Source: an uncultured Bacteroides sp. (GTDB lineage: Bacteria > Bacteroidota > Bacteroidia > Bacteroidales > Bacteroidaceae). From it: a DNA stretch of 32,347 nt. This document shows positions 1 to 7,690 of this stretch, in pieces. The notes under the pieces are model-generated. The model had not been told where the DNA came from, searched no databases, and saw only the letters and a list, made by a program, of their open reading frames with translations. Position 1 is the stretch's first letter, and every line of letters starts with the position of its first letter. The DNA lies in NCBI GenBank assembly GCA_944322335.1, contig CALUOU010000020.1, forward strand, positions 1 through 32,347, in the 5' to 3' direction. Made by a program: the position numbers and the translations under genes.

Positions 1-7
1 TAAATAG

Positions 8-52
8 AAAAAACAAATCGGAGCAACTGCTTTTGAGGCAATTGTTCCGATT
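8..52 (-). terminator. Rho-independent terminator of the NigD-like gene
   Basis: Read on the minus strand, AATCGGA (46-52 side) pairs with TCCGATT (16-22 side). The stem continues through CAA/TTG and TGC/GCA with one wobble and one mismatch, and a run of T follows (A at 8-13 on the plus strand). It lies about 50 nt past the stop of the minus-strand lipoprotein gene. Nothing else is seen between 53 and 100. Confidence 0.7.
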
Positions 53-100
53 CTCATATACAAACATTAAGGTGTAGGTTGCAAAAATATTTAGGGTCGC

Positions 101-805
101 TTATATTCGGGGCTGTCGGAAGAGGGTTTCTTTGTATTGCACGCCGTCGTAGAGTGTTCTGACGCGGATGCGCACTCCTTTTTTCCCTTGCATCAGGGGG
201 AGAATGTTGTCAATCTTGAAAGAGACCAGTCCCGCGCCGTGGTCGGTTTGCGGCTCGTGGTGGGCATTGTGCCGGAACTCCAGCGGAAGGTAATCTGTGG
301 AGGTGTCTGAGCCGGAAGCGGTTGTCTCTTCGTTCACCACCAGGCTGAGGGTATGTTTCACGTCGGAGCTTTTGTCGAAATACAGCTGATACTGGATGTT
401 GATATAGTCTCCTGTGAACCATACGTCTGTGATGTTGACAGGGTCATCTCCTATGCTGTCATTCTTTTCGGGCGGCATGAAGTAGATGTCTTTTGTCAGG
501 ATGTTCTCAATGCGGTAGACAATGGCATTGTAGTCATATCCGGGGACTTTCTCGTCCAGCAGGTCGAAATGGACGAAAGCCCTTTGCCCTTCTTCCGGCG
601 TATAGTTGTGGATGTTGGTCGTGTCGCCCGGATACATGGTGCTTCCGTTGTCTATCTCGAAGTAGTACTCCGGTCCTTCAATGACCCGTATGGTTCCGAT
701 GGTCAGCTGTGCATACTCTGTCTCTTCCTCCATGCAAGAGTGCAGGAAGGCAACGGCCAGCAAGGCAGCCAAGGTTATGAGAATGTTTCTTGTTTTTCTC
801 TCCAT
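101..805 (-). CDS. NigD-like lipoprotein
   Basis: A 234-residue exported protein. It has a lysine/arginine start, a hydrophobic stretch and a lipobox (FLHSC) with the lipidated Cys at residue 24, so the mature protein is probably anchored in the outer membrane. The rest is beta-rich, with phrases typical of the Bacteroidetes NigD-like family (an N-terminal OB-like part followed by a beta-sandwich). No catalytic motif is visible and the biochemical role is unknown. It diverges from an ECF sigma factor gene, and its upstream region shares a bipartite element with that gene, so it is probably a direct target of that sigma factor. This gene order resembles what I recall of the published Bacteroides thetaiotaomicron Das1/Dma1 module, where a NigD-like protein belongs to the regulon. 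The family call is from sequence flavour, not a search. Confidence 0.8.
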   Translation of the reverse strand: MERKTRNILITLAALLAVAFLHSCMEEETEYAQLTIGTIRVIEGPEYYFEIDNGSTMYPGDTTNIHNYTPEEGQRAFVHFDLLDEKVPGYDYNAIVYRIENILTKDIYFMPPEKNDSIGDDPVNITDVWFTGDYINIQYQLYFDKSSDVKHTLSLVVNEETTASGSDTSTDYLPLEFRHNAHHEPQTDHGAGLVSFKIDNILPLMQGKKGVRIRVRTLYDGVQYKETLFRQPRI

Positions 806-840
806 TGTTCGGTTTCAGTTAATCATAAACTTTACTTCCT

Positions 841-870
841 TAAATCCGTCTTCGCGGGAAGTACTGCATC
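841..870 (-). promoter_or_regulatory. Putative ECF-type promoter of the NigD-like gene
   Basis: On the minus strand the sequence reads GATGCAGTA (870 to 862), 14 nt, then GGATTTA (847 to 841). The identical 9-mer and 7-mer with the identical 14-nt spacing precede the divergent sigma factor gene. The layout fits a -35/-10 pair of an extracytoplasmic-function sigma factor and leaves 35 nt to the start codon. No housekeeping TAnnTTTG box was found for this gene. Confidence 0.55.
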
Positions 871-912
871 TTTATTTGTTAAAGAAGCCAAAAGGGAAAA
901 GTTTCTTCGTGT

Positions 913-942
913 GATGCAGTATTTTTGCATTCCTTGGATTTA
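913..942 (+). promoter_or_regulatory. Putative autoregulated ECF promoter of the sigma factor operon
   Basis: GATGCAGTA (913-921), 14 nt, then GGATTTA (936-942) repeats exactly the element found in front of the divergent NigD-like gene. Similarity continues for about ten bases (GGATTTA followed by A/T and GG). If GGATTTA is the -10 box, transcription would start at about 949. That leaves almost no leader for the ATG at 954 and favours the ATG at 972. Confidence 0.55.
920..927 (+). promoter_or_regulatory. Candidate housekeeping -7 box overlapping the ECF element
   Basis: TATTTTTG matches the Bacteroidetes TAnnTTTG -7 consensus. It overlaps the end of GATGCAGTA and lies inside a small dyad (ATGCA-N7-TGCAT, 914-930). 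Only a weak GTTTC is present near the expected -33 position, so this may provide basal expression or be fortuitous. Confidence 0.35.
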
Positions 943-971
943 TGGGAATGTAAATGCGTGTAACGGCAAGT

Positions 972-1520
972 ATGGAAGAACAGGATTTGGTTGAACGGTG
1001 CAGGCAAGGCGACAATCTTGCACGCAAAGAGCTATATGAGCGCTATGCGGGGCGTATGCTCGGCGTATGCTTGCGCTATGCGGGTGACCGGGAGACGGCT
1101 CAAGACTTGTTACACGACGGTTTTTTGAAGATTTTCAGCTCTTTGGACAAGTTCACATGGCGGGGAGACGGCTCGTTGCGTGCGTGGATGGAACGGGTGA
1201 TGATCAACGTTGCCTTACAGCAGTTGCGCAAGAATGATGTCATGAGCCAGTATTCCGCTTTGGAGGATGCGCCAGAGGTGTATGAGGAGCCCGATCCCGA
1301 TTCCGTGGAGTCTATCCCTCAAGAAGTGCTGATGGGGTTTATCCGTGATTTGCCTGCAGGTTACCGCACGGTATTTAATTTATATATTTTTGAAGAAAAA
1401 TCGCACAAAGAGATAGCCGGGCTGTTGGGTATCAATGAGAAATCATCGGCATCGCAACTGACGAGGGCGAAGGCGGCCTTGGCGACCAAAGTGCGTGAAT
1501 GGTTGAAAAAGAACACATAA
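972..1520 (+). CDS. ECF-family RNA polymerase sigma factor
   Basis: A 182-residue sigma-70 family protein of the short ECF type. Region 2 is seen in LCRYAGDRETAQDLLHDGFLKIF-like sequence (roughly residues 33-60; DLLHDGFLKIF is region 2.2) followed by the W-R-G-D/SLRAWMERV segment of 2.3-2.4. Region 4 is near the C-terminus, with the helix-turn-helix KSHKEIAGLLGINEKSSASQ. There is no room for regions 1 or 3. It directs RNA polymerase to a small regulon and is probably held inactive by the protein encoded 6 nt downstream. An in-frame ATG at 954 would add six residues. I prefer 972 because family members usually begin just before the xxLVERC-like helix and because the predicted promoter runs to about 949. 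It may belong to the ECF21 group, as does Das1 of B. thetaiotaomicron; that assignment is inference. Confidence 0.9.
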   Translation: MEEQDLVERCRQGDNLARKELYERYAGRMLGVCLRYAGDRETAQDLLHDGFLKIFSSLDKFTWRGDGSLRAWMERVMINVALQQLRKNDVMSQYSALEDAPEVYEEPDPDSVESIPQEVLMGFIRDLPAGYRTVFNLYIFEEKSHKEIAGLLGINEKSSASQLTRAKAALATKVREWLKKNT

Positions 1521-1526
1521 GAGAGC

Positions 1527-2813
1527 ATGACTATGGCAAAAGACAATGAAAGATGGTTGAAGAAGATAAAGCAAAGCTTGAAAGACTATTCCGAGCCTTT
1601 GCCTGCTTCGGGATGGGAGCGGCTGGAACAAGCGCTGTCCGCATCCTCTGTATCGCAGCCGCATAAGAAGGAGAAGCTCCGGCCGTTTTCGCGCTGGTGG
1701 CCGGCTGCTGCGGCCGCTGCTGTGTTGCTGGCTATGTTCATGGCGGGATTATGGCTTATCCCTCAGAGCGGGGTGGATGAAATCTCTGTTCCTCAATTGG
1801 CTGGAAAAGAATGGGAAACCTCTCCTGACGCAGAGCTGATCATCGTTGAGCCGGCTCTTCCTGTTCAGGCGGACAGAGTGGCGCGGGTGGTGAGGAAAGC
1901 GGCTTTACGGGAGGAAGTGCAGCAGCAACAGCTTGAAAAGCCGGAAGAGGCCAGCATGACTGAAGAGAAGCCGGAAGAAGACACGTCTGCCCAAACAGAG
2001 CTGGAAAAAAAAGAGGCCGTACAGACAGGAAAGGCTGAGGAAAAAGCCGATTCCTCTTCTTCCTCTTGGCCTTCGCGCAGAAGGAAACTTCAGGCTGTCG
2101 CAGAAAGCAAGTCCCGCAAAGAGCTGAGAGGCTGGTCGTTCGGACTGGCTGTAGGAAACAACGGCGGTTTGTCTTCCGAAGAAGGCGCGGAGGAGATGCA
2201 GATGTATGACGCTTCCGGTCTGGTAGGAAATACTGGCCGGTTTGACTTGTCGTCCACGGCCGATGAAATCTTGAAGATACCGGCAGGGCAGGACTTGGTG
2301 TTCAAGGACGGACTGCCCTACGTGCTGGAGACGAAGCGGCAGATCGTCTCTGCCCGCCATAAACAGCCCGTCAGCGTAGGCTTTTCTGTCAGGAAGCGTT
2401 TGCCAAAAGGCTTTTCGGTAGAGACAGGGCTGACATATACTTATTTGGCTTCGGACATTGAGTATGCGGACAGTCCGGAGGCTGTCAGTCAGAAGCTGCA
2501 CTACATAGGCATCCCCTTGCGTGCCAACTGGGACTTTGTTCGCACCACCTATTTTAATATATACCTTTCGGCAGGAGGGGCAATGGAGAAATGTGTGTAC
2601 GGCAAGATCGGCGGCGAGAAAGAGACGGTGGATCCGTTGCAGTTTTCGGTGGCAGGCGCGCTGGGCGCTCAGTTGAACATCAGCCGCAAGGTGGGTGTCT
2701 ATGTGGAGCCTGGCGTCTCTTATTACTTTGACGACGGTTCGGACGTGCAGACCATCCGGAAAGAAAATCCTTTCAATTTCACGTTGCAGGGCGGGCTGCG
2801 CCTGACGTATTGA
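1527..2813 (+). CDS. Dual-membrane-spanning anti-sigma factor (Dma-like) with C-terminal outer-membrane beta-barrel
   Basis: A 428-residue protein in four parts. Residues 1-55 are a charged, helical cytoplasmic segment typical of Bacteroidetes anti-sigma proteins. Residues 57-78 form one transmembrane helix (WWPAAAAAAVLLAMFMAG). Residues about 90-200 are a Glu/Gln/Lys-rich linker. Residues 201-428 are alternating beta strands resembling a PorT/OMP_b-brl barrel and end in an aromatic residue (LRLTY), as outer-membrane barrels do. The natural reading is one chain crossing both membranes, as described for Dma1 of B. thetaiotaomicron, which controls the sigma factor Das1 and vesicle formation. 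It follows the sigma gene by 6 nt. A second in-frame ATG lies two codons downstream. Whether it senses envelope state here is inference. Confidence 0.8.
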   Translation: MTMAKDNERWLKKIKQSLKDYSEPLPASGWERLEQALSASSVSQPHKKEKLRPFSRWWPAAAAAAVLLAMFMAGLWLIPQSGVDEISVPQLAGKEWETSPDAELIIVEPALPVQADRVARVVRKAALREEVQQQQLEKPEEASMTEEKPEEDTSAQTELEKKEAVQTGKAEEKADSSSSSWPSRRRKLQAVAESKSRKELRGWSFGLAVGNNGGLSSEEGAEEMQMYDASGLVGNTGRFDLSSTADEILKIPAGQDLVFKDGLPYVLETKRQIVSARHKQPVSVGFSVRKRLPKGFSVETGLTYTYLASDIEYADSPEAVSQKLHYIGIPLRANWDFVRTTYFNIYLSAGGAMEKCVYGKIGGEKETVDPLQFSVAGALGAQLNISRKVGVYVEPGVSYYFDDGSDVQTIRKENPFNFTLQGGLRLTY

Positions 2814-2890
2814 GGAAACAGACAGGCCGATGTGACTCTCTTTTTCTGCGCTGTATGTTTATGGGATCCAGAATCGAAGTCTGCCAATCA

Positions 2891-2922
2891 TTTGGTCAGA
2901 TTGGAAAAATCTTGTAACTTTG
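2891..2922 (+). promoter_or_regulatory. hisS promoter (-33/-7)
   Basis: TTTG (2891-2894), a 20-nt spacer and TAACTTTG (2915-2922) form a full match to the Bacteroidetes housekeeping promoter. The -33 box lies inside an inverted repeat, CCAATC (2884-2889) and GATTGG (2899-2904), which could be a binding site. Confidence 0.75.
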
Positions 2923-2959
2923 CGTCTCAATTTGGACATTAATTTAGAAAACAGACAAT

Positions 2960-4321
2960 ATGGCAGCAAAACCCTGTATTCCGAAAGGAACCCGTGACTT
3001 TTCGCCCATAGAAATGGCGAAACGCAATTATATATTCAATACGATCCGTGACGTATACCACCTTTATGGTTTCCAACAGATAGAGACTCCGGCCATGGAG
3101 ATGCTGTCCACTCTGATGGGCAAGTATGGCGAAGAGGGAGACAAGCTTCTGTTTAAAATACAAAATTCGGGCGACTATTTTGCCGGGTTGAGCGACGAAG
3201 AGCTCCTGAGCCGCAATGCCGCCAAGCTGGCATGTAAGTTTTGTGAGAAGGGGTTGCGTTACGATCTGACCGTCCCCTTTGCCCGTTACGTGGTGATGCA
3301 TCGTGACGAGCTGACTTTCCCTTTCAAGCGTTATCAGATTCAGCCCGTCTGGCGTGCAGACCGTCCGCAGAAAGGGCGTTACCGCGAGTTTTATCAGTGT
3401 GACGCCGATGTGGTGGGTAGCAACTCCCTGCTGAACGAAGTGGAGCTGATGCAGATTGTTGACACCGTGTTTTCCCGTTTCGGCATCCGCGTCTGCATCA
3501 AGATGAACAACCGCAAAATATTGACTGGCATTGCCGAATACATTGGCGAAGCCGACAAGATTGTAGACATTACGGTCGCCATTGACAAACTGGACAAAAT
3601 CGGTTTGGACAATGTCAATGCGGAGCTTCGTGAGAAAGGGGTAGGAGAGGATGCCATAGCCAAGCTGCAGCCTGTCATTCTGTTGAGCGGTACAAATATG
3701 GAAAAGCTGAGCCGACTGAAGCAGCTTCTTGCCCAAAGCGAGACCGGATTGAAGGGGGTGGAAGAGAGTGAGTTCATTCTGAATACCCTTGCCTCATTAG
3801 GACTGAAGAATGATTTGGAACTGGATTTGACTTTGGCCCGTGGGCTGAATTACTACACAGGAGCTATCTTCGAGGTGAAGGCATTGGATGTGCAGATAGG
3901 AAGCATCACAGGCGGAGGACGCTATGACAATCTGACGGGCGTGTTCGGTATGGCCGGTGTGTCGGGTGTAGGCATCTCGTTCGGGGCAGACCGCATATTC
4001 GACGTTCTGAACCAGCTGGATCTTTATCCCAGAGAAGCGGTCAACGGCACTCGGCTGCTGTTCATCAACTTTGGAGAGAAAGAGGCCGCTTTCTCCATGG
4101 GAATTCTGGCGCAGGTGCGCGCACAGGGCATTCGGGCAGAACTCTATCCCGACAGCTGCAAGATGAAGAAACAGATGGGGTATGCCAACAGCAACGGCAT
4201 TCCCTTTGTGGCCTTGGCGGGCGAAAATGAGATGAATGCAGGAAAGGTGACTTTGAAGAACATGGAGACCGGAGAACAGCTGCTTGTCACGCCCGAAGAG
4301 CTGATTCAAGCGTTGAAATAG
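2960..4321 (+). CDS. hisS: Histidine--tRNA ligase
   Basis: Class II aminoacyl-tRNA synthetase that charges tRNA-His with histidine in the cytoplasm. The 453-residue length fits the family. The N-terminus KGTRDFSP is characteristic. Motif 2 is at about residues 127-150 ([21 protein letters not shown], then QCDADVVG). The histidine-specific [10 protein letters not shown] is at 292-301. Motif 3 is GGGRYDNL (318-325) followed by GISFGADRI (338-346). Residues from about 364 form the anticodon-binding domain. The ATG at 2960 follows a clear promoter with a short leader. A strong terminator follows, so hisS is probably monocistronic. Confidence 0.97.
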   Translation: MAAKPCIPKGTRDFSPIEMAKRNYIFNTIRDVYHLYGFQQIETPAMEMLSTLMGKYGEEGDKLLFKIQNSGDYFAGLSDEELLSRNAAKLACKFCEKGLRYDLTVPFARYVVMHRDELTFPFKRYQIQPVWRADRPQKGRYREFYQCDADVVGSNSLLNEVELMQIVDTVFSRFGIRVCIKMNNRKILTGIAEYIGEADKIVDITVAIDKLDKIGLDNVNAELREKGVGEDAIAKLQPVILLSGTNMEKLSRLKQLLAQSETGLKGVEESEFILNTLASLGLKNDLELDLTLARGLNYYTGAIFEVKALDVQIGSITGGGRYDNLTGVFGMAGVSGVGISFGADRIFDVLNQLDLYPREAVNGTRLLFINFGEKEAAFSMGILAQVRAQGIRAELYPDSCKMKKQMGYANSNGIPFVALAGENEMNAGKVTLKNMETGEQLLVTPEELIQALK

Positions 4322-4340
4322 AAAAAATATTAAATGCGAT

Positions 4341-4380
4341 AAAAAAGGAGTGAAAGAGAATTGTCTTTTGCTCCTTTTTT
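4341..4380 (+). terminator. Rho-independent terminator after hisS, palindromic
   Basis: AAAAAAGGAG (4341-4350) pairs perfectly with CTCCTTTTTT (4371-4380). The stem is extended by two G-U pairs and AAAGA/TCTTT around a 6-nt loop. The T run is part of the stem, so it could work in both directions. The -33 box of the next promoter lies in its loop side. Confidence 0.85.
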
Positions 4381-4390
4381 CGTATATTTG
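4361..4390 (+). promoter_or_regulatory. Promoter for the small membrane protein/EFR1 unit
   Basis: TTG (4361-4363), 19 nt, then TATATTTG (4383-4390) fits the Bacteroidetes pattern and overlaps the hisS terminator. A second TAnnTTTG match (TACTTTTG, 4427-4434) lies closer to the start codon but has no convincing -33 box. Either would give a leader of roughly 20 to 65 nt. Confidence 0.55.
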
Positions 4391-4459
4391 TCATCAGAGC
4401 GTAGGACGAATGTAGCATCCGGGCTTTACTTTTGTCACTAAATAAAAAAGGAGGTTCTT

Positions 4460-4618
4460 ATGGTTTCAGTAGAATTCAAACAAGATAAGCACAACCTGTT
4501 CGTCAGCTTTCTGATGATTGTCATTGCCCTATTGTTTTTGCTCTATATGGGAAGCTCGTTGGTACACTCCACAAAGGTGTTCTGGGAGAACTATTCCATA
4601 GAGGATCTGTTGGACTAA
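4460..4618 (+). CDS. Small single-pass membrane protein (52 aa), unknown function
   Basis: ATG at 4460, stop TAA at 4616-4618. The protein begins MVSVEFKQDKHNLF, has one strongly hydrophobic helix at residues 13-30 (SFLMIVIALLFLLYM), and ends with a short polar tail finishing IEDLLD. A strong Shine-Dalgarno sequence (AGGAGG, 4449-4454) sits 5 nt upstream, which is uncommon in this phylum and supports translation. It is 12 nt before the flavodoxin/ferredoxin gene and after a terminator plus promoter, so the two are probably co-transcribed. I do not recognise the family. A role as membrane anchor or partner of the EFR1 protein is only inferred from position. Automatic gene finders may miss it because of its size. 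Confidence 0.7.
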   Translation: MVSVEFKQDKHNLFVSFLMIVIALLFLLYMGSSLVHSTKVFWENYSIEDLLD

Positions 4619-4630
4619 AGCAGGAGGCGC

Positions 4631-5371
4631 ATGATTTACTATTTCTCCGGAACCGGAAATTCACGCTGGGTTGCAGAACGTCTGGCAGAAGCTGCGGAAG
4701 ACAGGCTCTGCGACATGGCGGCCTGTTTGCGCGGACAGCGCATCCCTCCAGCTGTGTCTGAAACAGAAACGGCTGGATTCGTATTCCCGATACACGGCTG
4801 GTATGCTCCGGAAAGAGTGAGAGCGTTTTTGTCCGCATGGCGGATGCCGCATGCCAACTACCGTTATGCCGTGTGTACCTGTGGCGATGATGTGGGGAAG
4901 GGGATGAGCCGCTTGTCCAAGCATTTTCCTTTGGACGCAGCGTGGTCGGTGACGATGCCTAATACTTATATTCCTATGTTCTCTCTGGACAGCGATGCCT
5001 TGTGCCGGCAGAAAATAGCGGAAGCGCGGACGAGGATTGCCGGTATAGCCCGTAGTGTGCAGAGGCACGAGCGGGTATGGGACGTGCATGAAGGAAGCGT
5101 TCCGTGGCTGAAGACCTACATAGCCAATCCTTTGTTTGTCCGCTTTGTCATTCGATCCAAGGGCTTTCATGTGGAAGAAGGATGTACGGGATGCGGAGTG
5201 TGTGTTCATTCTTGTCCGGTGGGCAACATCCGTCTGGAGGACGACCGTCCGGTATGGAACAGTCATTGCATCCATTGCATGGCTTGTGTGCACGGATGCC
5301 CGCAAAAAGCCATCCAATACGGAAAAACCACTCAACGGAAAGGACGATATCGGCTGAAAGACTATTTATGA
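4631..5371 (+). CDS. EFR1-family flavodoxin/ferredoxin electron-transfer protein
   Basis: A 246-residue cytoplasmic redox protein. The N-terminal half is flavodoxin-like with an FMN phosphate loop (FSGTGNSRWVA, residues 5-15). The C-terminal part is a bacterial 2[4Fe-4S] ferredoxin: C185, C188, C191, C195 (CTGCGVCVHSCP) and C213, C216, C219, C223 (CIHCMACVHGCP). This arrangement defines the EFR1 family of low-potential carriers. The partners are unknown. An AGGAGG (4622-4627) lies just before the ATG. It is downstream of the 52-residue membrane protein and probably in the same transcript. No terminator was seen after it; the next gene has its own promoter. Confidence 0.88.
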   Translation: MIYYFSGTGNSRWVAERLAEAAEDRLCDMAACLRGQRIPPAVSETETAGFVFPIHGWYAPERVRAFLSAWRMPHANYRYAVCTCGDDVGKGMSRLSKHFPLDAAWSVTMPNTYIPMFSLDSDALCRQKIAEARTRIAGIARSVQRHERVWDVHEGSVPWLKTYIANPLFVRFVIRSKGFHVEEGCTGCGVCVHSCPVGNIRLEDDRPVWNSHCIHCMACVHGCPQKAIQYGKTTQRKGRYRLKDYL

Positions 5372-5431
5372 TCAGTGCATATCTATATTCTTTAAAAAAT
5401 GCAAATAAAAGACTTGTTGGACATGTCTCGA

Positions 5432-5463
5432 TTTAGCAATTTCGGATAGAAACATTATCTTTG
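5432..5463 (+). promoter_or_regulatory. Promoter of the first DUF3857 gene
   Basis: TTTA (5432-5435), 20 nt, then TATCTTTG (5456-5463). The -7 box is a perfect TAnnTTTG; the -33 box has one mismatch. Transcription would start near 5470 and leave about 20 nt before the ATG at 5493. This rules out a GTG start at 5463 inside the promoter. Confidence 0.65.
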
Positions 5464-5492
5464 TGCAATTATTAATAAAAAAAAGTTGTATC

Positions 5493-7571
5493 ATGAGAAA
5501 CTTATTTGGTTATTATGTGAGATTGGCAGGGTTGTGTCTTATATTGGCATCTGTTGTGCCGTCCTTTGTATTCGGACAGTCTGACAACACGTGGAAGACG
5601 GATTTGAAATACGGCAAGCCTTCTAAAGAAGAACTGTCATGGACCACTTACGCTCCGGACACTTCGGCGGCGGCCGTGTGCCTGTTTCACTTAGGCAACA
5701 CAGAATATGTCTACGTCGATAAGTTCAGCGTGGCTACAGAACATCAGGTGCGGATTAAAATCCTGAAGCCGGAAGGACTGGACTATGCACAAGTGGAGAT
5801 CCCCTTCTATGCTCCGGAAGGCAAGGAAGAGGAAGAAGGAGAGAGAGTGGGCGATGTGGAAGGCTGCACTTATACCTTGCAAAACGGCAAGATCAAGAAA
5901 ACGAAGCTGAAAAAGAGCATGGTGTCTGAGGAGCGGAAAGACCCTTATTATAAAGTGGTGAAGCTTTCCTTGCCGGAAGTCCAGGTGGGCAGTGTGATCG
6001 AATATAGCTATAAGGTAGAGTATAACGAATATACCCGGATAGACAACTGGATGATGCAACAGGAGATCCCGGTTGTTTACAGTGGCTATGAGGTCGCCAT
6101 TCCGGAGGTTTTCATCTATAATGTGGAATATCGCGGACGTGACCGGATCAATGTGGAAGAGAGCAACGGCAACCTGCGCGCCACATGGTATGTGGTAAGC
6201 GGTTTGTCGAGAGAAGCCAAGTATTTCTCTTTCGCCACACGCAACTTGAAATTCACCAGCGAGAACCTGCCTGCCATCCGTCAGAACGAGGATTTCTGCT
6301 GGTGTCCGGACATCTACAGAGTGCAGATCAGCTTCGACCTTCAAGGCACGAACTTCCACTACCTGAAAGGTTCCAACCTGCGTGACGAAGGCTACAGACC
6401 CTATGGCAAGAATTGGGGTGACGTGGATCAACGCTTGAAGGAAAGCGAGCGTTTCGGCCAGATGCTCAGCCTGCGGAATCCCTATCGCGAAGAGATCCAA
6501 CAGCTGAACAGCACCTATACAGGATTTGAAGAAAAGGCCATTGCCGCTTTCAACCTGCTGAAGAGCCATTTGACCTGGAACGGAGAGTATGCCCTCTATT
6601 GTGGCGACATGGATCAAGTGGTGAAAGAAGGCAAGGGTACCAATGCTGACCTGAACTTCGTGCTGATCCGCATTTTGGCCGATTTGGGCATCAAGGCTTA
6701 TCCGACGGTGATGAGCAGACGTTCCTTGGGCATCCTGCCTGCCACTTTCCCCTCGCTGCATAAGCTCAATACGTTTGTAGTGGCTTTGTACAACCCTCAA
6801 AAGAAGGCATACAGCTTTCTGGACAGCTCTATGGAGGTGCCGGCTCTCAATGTGTTACCGGTGGAATTGCTGACGGATAGGGCACGCATTCTGTATACAT
6901 CCGACGCTGAAAAAGATAAATGGGTCAATCTGATGAACCTGTCCAATAATTCAGTCAATATCAGCCTGAACGCTAAGATGGCAGACACAGCCATTGAGGG
7001 TAGCCGCACTGTCAGTCTGAACGGACAAGAAGCGGCGGCTTATTGGGCAATCCGGCAGAAGGGTGATACAACGTCTTGCTGGAATCCGGCAGGAGAGAAG
7101 ATGGACGGCGTGGAAATCGCGAGCCTGAAAGCGACACCAGGGAAGAATGATTTTTCTGCCGTGAAAGAAGAAATGAACTTTGCGCTCAAGGCATCTCAGG
7201 AAGGAGACCGGCTGGTGGTCAATCCGATGCTGTTCCCCTTGCAGACAGAAAATCCGTATGTCCAGCCTGATCGGGCGTTGCCGGTGGAATTCCCTTATCC
7301 GTATCGGGTGAATATGCTCTGTCTGTTGACCTTGCCCGAAGGATATGAAGTGGAGACAATGCCGGCCTCGGCAACGTTAAAGACGGAAGACGATAAGTTG
7401 CTGTGCAAGTATCTGATACAGCGCACCGGCAACAGCGTAAGCCTGAATTATACCTTTGAACTGAAAACGTCAGTCTTGTCTAATACAGATTATTCGAAGC
7501 TGCAGGAGGTTATGAGCAAGGCTGTTGAAATGAATCAGGCTAAAATTGTGCTGAAGAAAAAAGCTGAATAA
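5493..7571 (+). CDS. DUF3857 transglutaminase-like exported protein, catalytically degenerate (copy 1)
   Basis: A 692-residue protein with a signal peptide (residues 1-29, ending VFG-Q). It has a DUF3857 beta domain (about 60-280), a transglutaminase-like core (about 340-450) and a C-terminal DUF3858-like beta region. Aligned with the third gene of this cluster, the catalytic Cys of GDC is Asn384 (GTN) and the catalytic His is Thr427 (KLNT). Only the acidic residue survives (D444 in FLDSS). It is therefore probably a non-enzymatic binding or structural protein of the periplasm or surface. Bacteroidetes DUF3857 proteins often lack the Cys, so this is probably a subfamily trait. It is a close tandem paralogue of the next gene. 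The ATG at 5493 is chosen because it opens a good signal peptide downstream of the promoter. The substrate is unknown. Confidence 0.88.
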   Translation: MRNLFGYYVRLAGLCLILASVVPSFVFGQSDNTWKTDLKYGKPSKEELSWTTYAPDTSAAAVCLFHLGNTEYVYVDKFSVATEHQVRIKILKPEGLDYAQVEIPFYAPEGKEEEEGERVGDVEGCTYTLQNGKIKKTKLKKSMVSEERKDPYYKVVKLSLPEVQVGSVIEYSYKVEYNEYTRIDNWMMQQEIPVVYSGYEVAIPEVFIYNVEYRGRDRINVEESNGNLRATWYVVSGLSREAKYFSFATRNLKFTSENLPAIRQNEDFCWCPDIYRVQISFDLQGTNFHYLKGSNLRDEGYRPYGKNWGDVDQRLKESERFGQMLSLRNPYREEIQQLNSTYTGFEEKAIAAFNLLKSHLTWNGEYALYCGDMDQVVKEGKGTNADLNFVLIRILADLGIKAYPTVMSRRSLGILPATFPSLHKLNTFVVALYNPQKKAYSFLDSSMEVPALNVLPVELLTDRARILYTSDAEKDKWVNLMNLSNNSVNISLNAKMADTAIEGSRTVSLNGQEAAAYWAIRQKGDTTSCWNPAGEKMDGVEIASLKATPGKNDFSAVKEEMNFALKASQEGDRLVVNPMLFPLQTENPYVQPDRALPVEFPYPYRVNMLCLLTLPEGYEVETMPASATLKTEDDKLLCKYLIQRTGNSVSLNYTFELKTSVLSNTDYSKLQEVMSKAVEMNQAKIVLKKKAE

Positions 7572-7597
7572 AGGTCCGACTTTCTGAAATAGTTGTC

Positions 7598-7690
7598 AGA
7601 AGAGGGGTGCTTCAAGCGAGGAAAAAGCGATTGTACTCTCAAACGAGAATCTTTTAGGAGTGATTCTGGCTTGGCGCACTCTTCTTTTTT
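7598..7690 (+). terminator. Candidate terminator/attenuator between the DUF3857 paralogues
   Basis: AGAAGA (7598-7603), GTGC and CAAGC pair in order with GCTTG, GCAC and TCTTCT (ending 7685), with small bulges. An inner GAATC/GATTC hairpin lies in the loop and T6 ends at 7690. The stem is long and interrupted, so it may be only a partial terminator. I found no TAnnTTTG promoter between it and the next gene. Confidence 0.4.

Noticed and set aside
5463..5492. GTG start ten codons before the first DUF3857 gene start
   Set aside because: It lies inside the TATCTTTG promoter box, and the ATG at 5493 begins a clean signal peptide.
5691..6800. Long open frame on the minus strand opposite the first DUF3857 gene
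   Set aside because: Composition-driven shadow of a real gene; no family resemblance and no promoter.
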